Shown in pieces: positions 5,269 to 5,597 of a stretch of 5,597 bases of DNA. The stretch's first letter is position 1. Every line of letters begins with the position of its first letter. The notes under the pieces were generated by a model that was not told the DNA's origin, made no database searches, and worked only from the letters and a program-made list of their open reading frames with translations. The DNA lies in contig CAZPPK010000172.1 in assembly GCA_964588415.1 (NCBI GenBank), positions 1 to 5,597 of the forward strand, written 5' to 3'. The stretch is from Sulfidibacterium sp964588415 (GTDB lineage: Bacteria; Bacteroidota; Bacteroidia; Bacteroidales; F082). The position numbers and the translations under genes were made by a program.

Positions 5269-5276
5269 TACTTTTG
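5269..5276 (+). promoter_or_regulatory. -7 promoter element for the secreted-protein gene
   Basis: TACTTTTG matches TAnnTTTG. Predicted transcription start is near 5282, giving a leader of about 39 nt to the ATG at 5321. No TTG -33 box is found at the right distance, which would fit an activator-dependent or regulated promoter. Confidence 0.4.
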
Positions 5277-5320
5277 TGACAGCTTTAGTGATAAAAAACT
5301 AGATATAAAATTCATACAAA

Positions 5321-5597
5321 ATGATGTTTCAAAGGTTAACTGTAAGGAAATTCATGAGATTCATTTCTTTGGTATTATTTACCTGTTGGATAATGACAGG
5401 TAACGGGCAAAATATTGTTTTGAAAGGCAAAATCATAGATAGTACATCGAAAAAACCAATAGAAATGGTTAACATTTATTTGTTACACAATCCAAGGATT
5501 GGCACCGTTTCCAATGAAGACGGACGCTATATTTTAAAAATAAACTACCCCCGCCGCAGAGCAGCGGGGTATCAAAAGGAGATTATTAATCGCCCCA
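5321..5597 (+). pseudogene. Secreted carboxypeptidase-regulatory-like (CarboxypepD_reg) domain protein, 5' part, apparently interrupted
   Basis: The frame runs 92 codons to the window edge without a stop. Residues 1-30 form a Sec signal peptide: a basic start (RLTVRKFMR), a hydrophobic core (FISLVLFTCWIM) and a likely cleavage around GNG-Q. A second ATG at 5354 would give a shorter, more typical signal peptide. Residues about 33-74 (VLKGKIIDSTSKKPIEMVN, then GTVSNEDGRYILKI) are the start of a CarboxypepD_reg-like beta-sandwich. This domain begins many Bacteroidota outer-membrane and surface proteins, including TonB-dependent receptors and DUF5686-type proteins. The domain breaks off after ILKI: the next codons give YPRRRAAGYQ from a GC-rich hairpin instead of the expected beta strands. 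The gene therefore looks disrupted by an insertion near 5545. The alternative is that the frame continues as an unusual protein beyond the window. The full product cannot be identified. Confidence 0.6.
5545..5597. repeat. REP-like GC-rich hairpin at the right edge, probably part of an inserted element
   Basis: TACCCC (5546-5551) pairs with GGGGTA (5566-5571). After a bulged C, GC-C-GC (5553-5557) pairs with GC-A-GC (5561-5565) apart from one C-A mismatch, closed by an AGA loop. An imperfect GC-rich hairpin in AT-rich DNA is the form of REP sequences associated with RAYT (TnpA_REP) transposases. On the minus strand the hairpin is followed by GTAG, a tetranucleotide often linked to such REPs, though normally on the 5' side. 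The next 26 bases run to the window edge and end in CGCCCC. Whether a transposase gene follows cannot be seen. Confidence 0.5.

Noticed and set aside
1..5597. CRISPR array, toxin-antitoxin pair or phage genes
   Set aside because: No regularly spaced direct repeats, no paired small ORFs with matching folds, and no phage-like proteins are visible in the window.

Overview
The window looks like chromosomal DNA of a Bacteroidota bacterium, possibly of the Marinilabiliales/Prolixibacteraceae type, although that finer placement is only an impression. The reasons are AT-rich intergenic DNA, almost no Shine-Dalgarno sequences before the main genes, several copies of the Bacteroidota promoter element TAnnTTTG (one with a TTTG -33 box 19 bp away), a UvrA of the Bacteroidota kind, and a secreted protein that starts with a carboxypeptidase-regulatory-like domain.

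Layout. At 43-525 (+) is a CYTH/triphosphate-tunnel protein with its own -7 box. From 526 to 1069 there is sparse DNA holding one probable small minus-strand gene (599-787, possibly to 853), a 17-bp palindrome, and a strong hairpin at 977-1010 that serves as terminator for the next gene. At 1070-1657 (-) is an ECF-type sigma factor. It diverges from uvrA (1813-4632, +) across 155 bp that carry back-to-back promoters and a possible 12-codon leader ORF whose stop overlaps the sigma start codon. From 4633 to 5320 is a repeat-rich, gene-poor stretch. It holds a 131-bp inverted-repeat element inserted exactly in the uvrA stop codon, two further GC-rich hairpins, a 24-codon ORF with a possible promoter, and a CCTCCTTT/AAAGGAGG pair that could form alternative RNA structures. 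At 5321 a secreted carboxypeptidase-regulatory-like protein begins. Its domain appears to be broken about 75 codons in by a GC-rich REP-like hairpin, and the window ends inside that foreign sequence.

How the parts relate. UvrA is the damage-recognition ATPase of nucleotide excision repair. The divergent sigma factor shares its promoter region, so the two could be co-regulated, but nothing shows that the sigma factor acts on uvrA. The CYTH protein and the secreted protein appear to be separate transcription units. I see no complete new multi-gene system. The most interesting material is the small-repeat biology downstream of uvrA and at the right end.
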